Source: Clostridia bacterium
GTDB lineage: Bacteria; Bacillota; Clostridia; Oscillospirales; Acutalibacteraceae
Direction of reading: 5' to 3'
DNA length: 36,670 nucleotides
Assembly: GCA_017621885.1 (NCBI GenBank)
Contig: JAGASD010000058.1
Span: 1 to 36,670 of the forward strand
The notes under the pieces are model-generated. The model saw only the letters and a program-made list of their open reading frames with translations, had not been told where the DNA came from and did no database searches. Positions 33,955-36,670 of the stretch are shown here, one piece after another (the first letter of the stretch is position 1; each line of letters opens with the position of its first letter). The translations under genes were made by a program, and so were the position numbers.

Positions 33955-34701
33955 TCAATCATCTTTATTTGGGGAATCGTTTTCTGTTTTATTATTTAAT
34001 TCAGCAAGATAGCCGGCAGTAATAACACCTGAGGGCAGAGCAATAATTGCAATGCCAAAAATTGACGAAACCATTGTGACAAGTCTCCCAAGGGTCGTAA
34101 CAGGGTAAATATCACCGTATCCTACTGTGGTGAGCGAAACAACCGCCCAATATATTGCATCAAAAAAAGTATTAAAGGTTTCCGGCTCAATGTTATAAAC
34201 AATCAGGGCAGAAACAAGCACGTAAGCGACAGATAACGTACCAACTGCAGAAAGCATATCTTTTTGCTTTCGGAATACGTTAACCAGGGCTTCAAAGCTT
34301 TTTGAATATCGGAAAAATTTGAACAGACGAAAGACCTTTAATGTTCGCAATAATCTGAACAATCTTAATAATCTGAAGCCTTTGTTAAGGATTGTAAGGG
34401 ATGGCAGAATTGCCAATATATCAATTATTGCCATTGGAGTAAAAGGATACAATAAAAATGATATTGCAGATTTCTTCAGCTTAAGGTCTGCGGTTATAAA
34501 GCGTAACAAGTAATCAATAATAAAGATTGCAACAGTAACCCGGTCTATTAAATAAAAGGTAGTGGTGGTTTCCTTAAAAGCCAGCGGTACCAGGCTTATT
34601 ACAACTGTTATCATAATAAGAAAATCATAAATTAAACTTATTCTGCCGTTGCCGTCGCAAGGCTCAATTATTTCATAAATCTTTTTTCGTATATTTTTCA
34701 T
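33955..34701 (-). CDS. Voltage-gated potassium channel (6-TM, Kv-like)
   Basis: Integral membrane potassium channel subunit, 248 residues, expected to work as a tetramer. Six membrane helices: S1 about 23-41, S2 about 50-69, S3 about 85-103, S4 about 105-132 with regularly spaced arginines (RLLRLFRLLRTLKVFRLFKF), S5 about 150-170 and S6 about 205-228. The pore loop carries the selectivity filter TTVGYGD at 191-197. The S4 charges support voltage sensing. The start is taken as ATG at 34701 with GGGGTG just upstream; a GTG at 34707 is an alternative. The acidic/polar tail (ENDSPNKDD) is short, with no RCK domain. Stands alone; no promoter was clearly identified. Confidence 0.93.
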   Translation of the reverse strand: MKNIRKKIYEIIEPCDGNGRISLIYDFLIMITVVISLVPLAFKETTTTFYLIDRVTVAIFIIDYLLRFITADLKLKKSAISFLLYPFTPMAIIDILAILPSLTILNKGFRLLRLFRLLRTLKVFRLFKFFRYSKSFEALVNVFRKQKDMLSAVGTLSVAYVLVSALIVYNIEPETFNTFFDAIYWAVVSLTTVGYGDIYPVTTLGRLVTMVSSIFGIAIIALPSGVITAGYLAELNNKTENDSPNKDD

Positions 34702-34848
34702 ATTCACACCCCGAATAGATCTGTAAATAAAGTATATATAAAAATAAAAAGAAGTTCAAGAGGGATAAAGGCAAAGTGACGGAAATTGATTACTTAATGT
34801 ATTGTCGCAACATAAATTTTATGTTATTATTTTTTCGGAGATGATAAT

Positions 34849-35634
34849 ATGCGTTACGTTGCAGACCACGATTTTCATATTCATTCAACAATTTCACCCT
34901 GCTGTCACGATGAAAGCCAGACTCCCGAGGCAATTCTCGAATATGCAAAGGAGAACGGTTTTAAAAGCGTATGCCTTACAAATCATTTGTGGGATGAAAA
35001 TGTGAAAAGCGAGGCGGATTGGCACGACGGACAGCGGTTTTGTTGCCTTTCTTCGGTGTTGCCCCTGCCGCAGGATGAAAATGTCCGCTTTTTATTCGGT
35101 GCCGAGGTTGATATGGACTATAATTACATCTTGGGTGTAAGTCCCGAAAGATATGATATATTTGATTTTATGGTAATATCAACAACTCATCTGCACCTTG
35201 CAGGGAACACAGTTAAAGAAAAAATAACATCACCCGAAGAAGCGGCAGAGCATTGGATTGAAAGACTGAAAGAATTACTCAAAAAAGACCTGCCTTGGCA
35301 CAAGGTGGGTATAGCACACCTTACGTGCGGCCACATATTTAAAGGCAGAACAAATGAGGTTATCCCCCTTATTGGAGATGAAGTTCTCTACAATATTTTC
35401 TCCGATTGTTCAAAAAAGGGATTGGGAATAGAACTTAATATTAAGACGCTTTTTTCATCGGAAGAAGAAAAGAATATAATGCTCCGTCCATATTACATAG
35501 CTAAAGACTGCGGCTGCAAATTTTATCTGGGTAGTGACTCCCACAAGGCAGAAGCCCTCAAAGATGCAAAAGAGAATTTTGAAAGAATAATTACTCTTCT
35601 TGATTTAAAGGAAGAGGACAAATTTACAGTATAA
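34849..35634 (+). CDS. PHP domain hydrolase (histidinol phosphatase-like)
   Basis: 261 residues. The PHP metal-binding signature is visible: DFHIHST (H10, H12), the CLTNHLWDE stretch, FGAEVDMD (glutamate), STTHLHL, GIAHLTCGH and the C-terminal SDSHKAEAL. These fit a multi-metal phosphoesterase of the PHP superfamily, which includes histidinol-phosphate phosphatase, but no his genes are near, so the substrate is open. ATG preceded by TCGGAGATGAT. It is followed 20 bases later by the sugar isomerase-like gene, so the two are likely co-transcribed and may act on a common sugar phosphate (inference). A weak TTGTCG/TATTAT promoter pair lies about 30-50 bases upstream. Confidence 0.87.
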   Translation: MRYVADHDFHIHSTISPCCHDESQTPEAILEYAKENGFKSVCLTNHLWDENVKSEADWHDGQRFCCLSSVLPLPQDENVRFLFGAEVDMDYNYILGVSPERYDIFDFMVISTTHLHLAGNTVKEKITSPEEAAEHWIERLKELLKKDLPWHKVGIAHLTCGHIFKGRTNEVIPLIGDEVLYNIFSDCSKKGLGIELNIKTLFSSEEEKNIMLRPYYIAKDCGCKFYLGSDSHKAEALKDAKENFERIITLLDLKEEDKFTV

Positions 35635-35654
35635 ATTTAACAGAGGTGGATTAT

Positions 35655-36479
35655 ATGAAATTAGGTATCATAAACGGCTGGGAAGAAGGCAATATCAGAT
35701 ATGTAAGCGAAAAAGGTCTTGAAGCCGTTGAATTCTGCGTTAATCATAACTATAATTCTGCGGAGTTTTTGGAGAAAGCCAAAGATATTAAAGGCTATTG
35801 CGAAAAATACGGTGTTACGGTAGGCTCAACGGGCAGATGGGGCGCAAAGCGCATTGATGATGAAGGCGGAATTATCCCGGAACCCTTGCAGGACGATAAA
35901 AATATCATAGATGCCGCATCAATTATCGGCTGCCCCGTATTTAACTGCGGTGTAAATTACACCGAAAGCAAAAGCTTTTATGAAAACTGTGAAATTGCAA
36001 TAAACTACCTTAAACAGCTTATTTCTTATGCTAAAAGTAAGAATGTTAAAATTGCGGTGTATAACTGTTCTTGGGAAAATTTCGTTGTTGAGCCGAAAGC
36101 CTGGCATACAATTCTTTCCGCACTTCCTGAGCTTGGTATTAAATATGATGCATCCCATTGCCTTAGCAGAAACGGTAATTATCTTGCGGAAATCAGGGAT
36201 TGGGGCGAAAGATTTTACCATTTCCACCTTAAAGGTGCTGTTTATATTGATGGTGAGCACTATGACGACGCTCCCGCAGGACTTGATATGATAGACTGGA
36301 AAGCCGTTATGGATTTGCTTTATACAAAAGATTATAACGGTATGCTCTCCATAGAGCCCCACTCCCAATATTGGACAGGCAAAAAAGGTCAATGGGGAGT
36401 GGATTACACAATAAACTACTTCAGACCAATGATTATGCCCGAAAATTACGAGTATGACGATAATCCGTATATGCCGTAA
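35655..36479 (+). CDS. TIM-barrel sugar isomerase/epimerase-like protein
   Basis: 274 residues of the AP endonuclease family 2 / xylose isomerase-like TIM-barrel superfamily. Motifs: MKLGIINGWEEG at the first strand, VEFCVNHNYNSAEFLEKAKD, GCPVFNCGVNY, VKIAVYNCSWENF, IKYDASHCLSRNG and the ending FYHFHLKGAVYIDG, LSIEPHSQYW. The acidic and histidine residues in YDASH, FHFHLK-type (FYHFHLK) and SIEPH are the expected metal ligands. ATG at 35655 chosen for AGAGGTGG just upstream; a GTG at 35646 lies within that site. It follows the PHP gene by 20 bases. Exact sugar unknown. Confidence 0.87.
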   Translation: MKLGIINGWEEGNIRYVSEKGLEAVEFCVNHNYNSAEFLEKAKDIKGYCEKYGVTVGSTGRWGAKRIDDEGGIIPEPLQDDKNIIDAASIIGCPVFNCGVNYTESKSFYENCEIAINYLKQLISYAKSKNVKIAVYNCSWENFVVEPKAWHTILSALPELGIKYDASHCLSRNGNYLAEIRDWGERFYHFHLKGAVYIDGEHYDDAPAGLDMIDWKAVMDLLYTKDYNGMLSIEPHSQYWTGKKGQWGVDYTINYFRPMIMPENYEYDDNPYMP

Positions 36480-36482
36480 ATA

Positions 36483-36670
36483 ATGATTTGCGAAGCAAAG
36501 CAAATCATGGAGCATAGAAATATTTCACGTTTTGCTTCAGCAAAATATATCGAATAAATCATTAGATTTATATATCGAATTACGAAGTAATATATCGAGT
36601 TTATCGTAAGATAAACATATCGACAGTCGATATATGCTAACGCATTCGATATGTGCGTCGCACTCGATAT
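36483..36670. repeat. Hairpin array, second copy, cut by window end
   Basis: Begins after the isomerase stop with ATGATTTGC gaagcaaa GCAAATCAT (36483-36508). From 36530 it matches the array at 21961 almost base for base: TTTTGC ttca GCAAAA, then linkers ATATCGA at 36547, 36572, 36592 and 36617, CAG, then TCGATAT at 36627, 36646 and 36664. Inserts ATAAATC atta GATTTAT, ATTAC gaa GTAAT, GTTTATC gtaa GATAAAC, ATGC taac GCAT and GTGC gtc GCAC are all perfectly paired. The window stops at the last base of a linker. Confidence 0.9.

Overview
The window looks like a chromosomal segment from an uncultured gut- or rumen-type Clostridia (Oscillospirales/Ruminococcaceae-like). The reasons are moderate-to-low GC, strong AGGAGG-type ribosome binding sites, consensus TTGACA/TATAAT promoters, occasional TTG and GTG starts, a 58-residue bS21, YqeG and DUF896 family proteins, and several glycan enzymes. 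The assignment is inferred from gene content. No rRNA, tRNA, phage gene, recognisable transposase or CRISPR array was seen.

Layout. 1-4800: an SPFH/band-7 membrane protein, pnp and rpsO, all on the minus strand, separated by palindromic repeat DNA. 4822-13452: a metabolic cluster. Its minus-strand part is a two-domain class II aldolase-like protein and a class III (GSA-type) aminotransferase. Its divergent plus-strand part is a tandem-SCP2-like protein, a second class III aminotransferase, a split transketolase (N and C subunits) and a second tandem-SCP2-like protein. 13928-17534: a pair of overlapping ABC exporter half-transporters. 17658-21712: rpsU under a consensus promoter, then a tight run of YqeG HAD phosphatase, M24 aminopeptidase, family-4 type uracil-DNA glycosylase and an FGGY sugar kinase. 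22450-24529: a minus-strand operon of DUF896, GNAT and Gfo/Idh/MocA oxidoreductase. 24700-29151: a beta-propeller/alpha-barrel protein divergent from a secreted alkaline phosphatase, then an SDR and a tiny ORF. 29207-33616: a two-gene glycoside hydrolase-like operon. 33955-36479: a 6-TM voltage-gated K+ channel, a PHP hydrolase and a TIM-barrel sugar isomerase-like protein.

Two things stand out. First, the divergent cluster at 4.8-13.5 kb combines two different aminotransferases, a stand-alone split transketolase, an aldolase-like protein and two paralogous tandem-SCP2 proteins. This suggests an uncharacterised pathway acting on an aldehyde/amine plus a two-carbon ketol unit, possibly on a hydrophobic or carrier-bound substrate. 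A perfect inverted repeat sits on the start site of the minus-strand aminotransferase promoter, and a related site lies before the transketolase genes.

Second, the non-coding DNA is full of highly structured palindromic elements. The most complete (21744-22411) holds a chain of small perfect hairpins separated by a constant heptamer, ATATCGA. The heptamer flips to TCGATAT at a central axis, so the whole unit can fold into a ladder of four-way junctions. A second copy starts at 36530 and runs off the window, and a cousin with a different heptamer (GCGATAT/ATATCGC) lies at 13.5 kb. Simpler relatives without the array lie at 1-256, 1504-1990 and 6055-6427.
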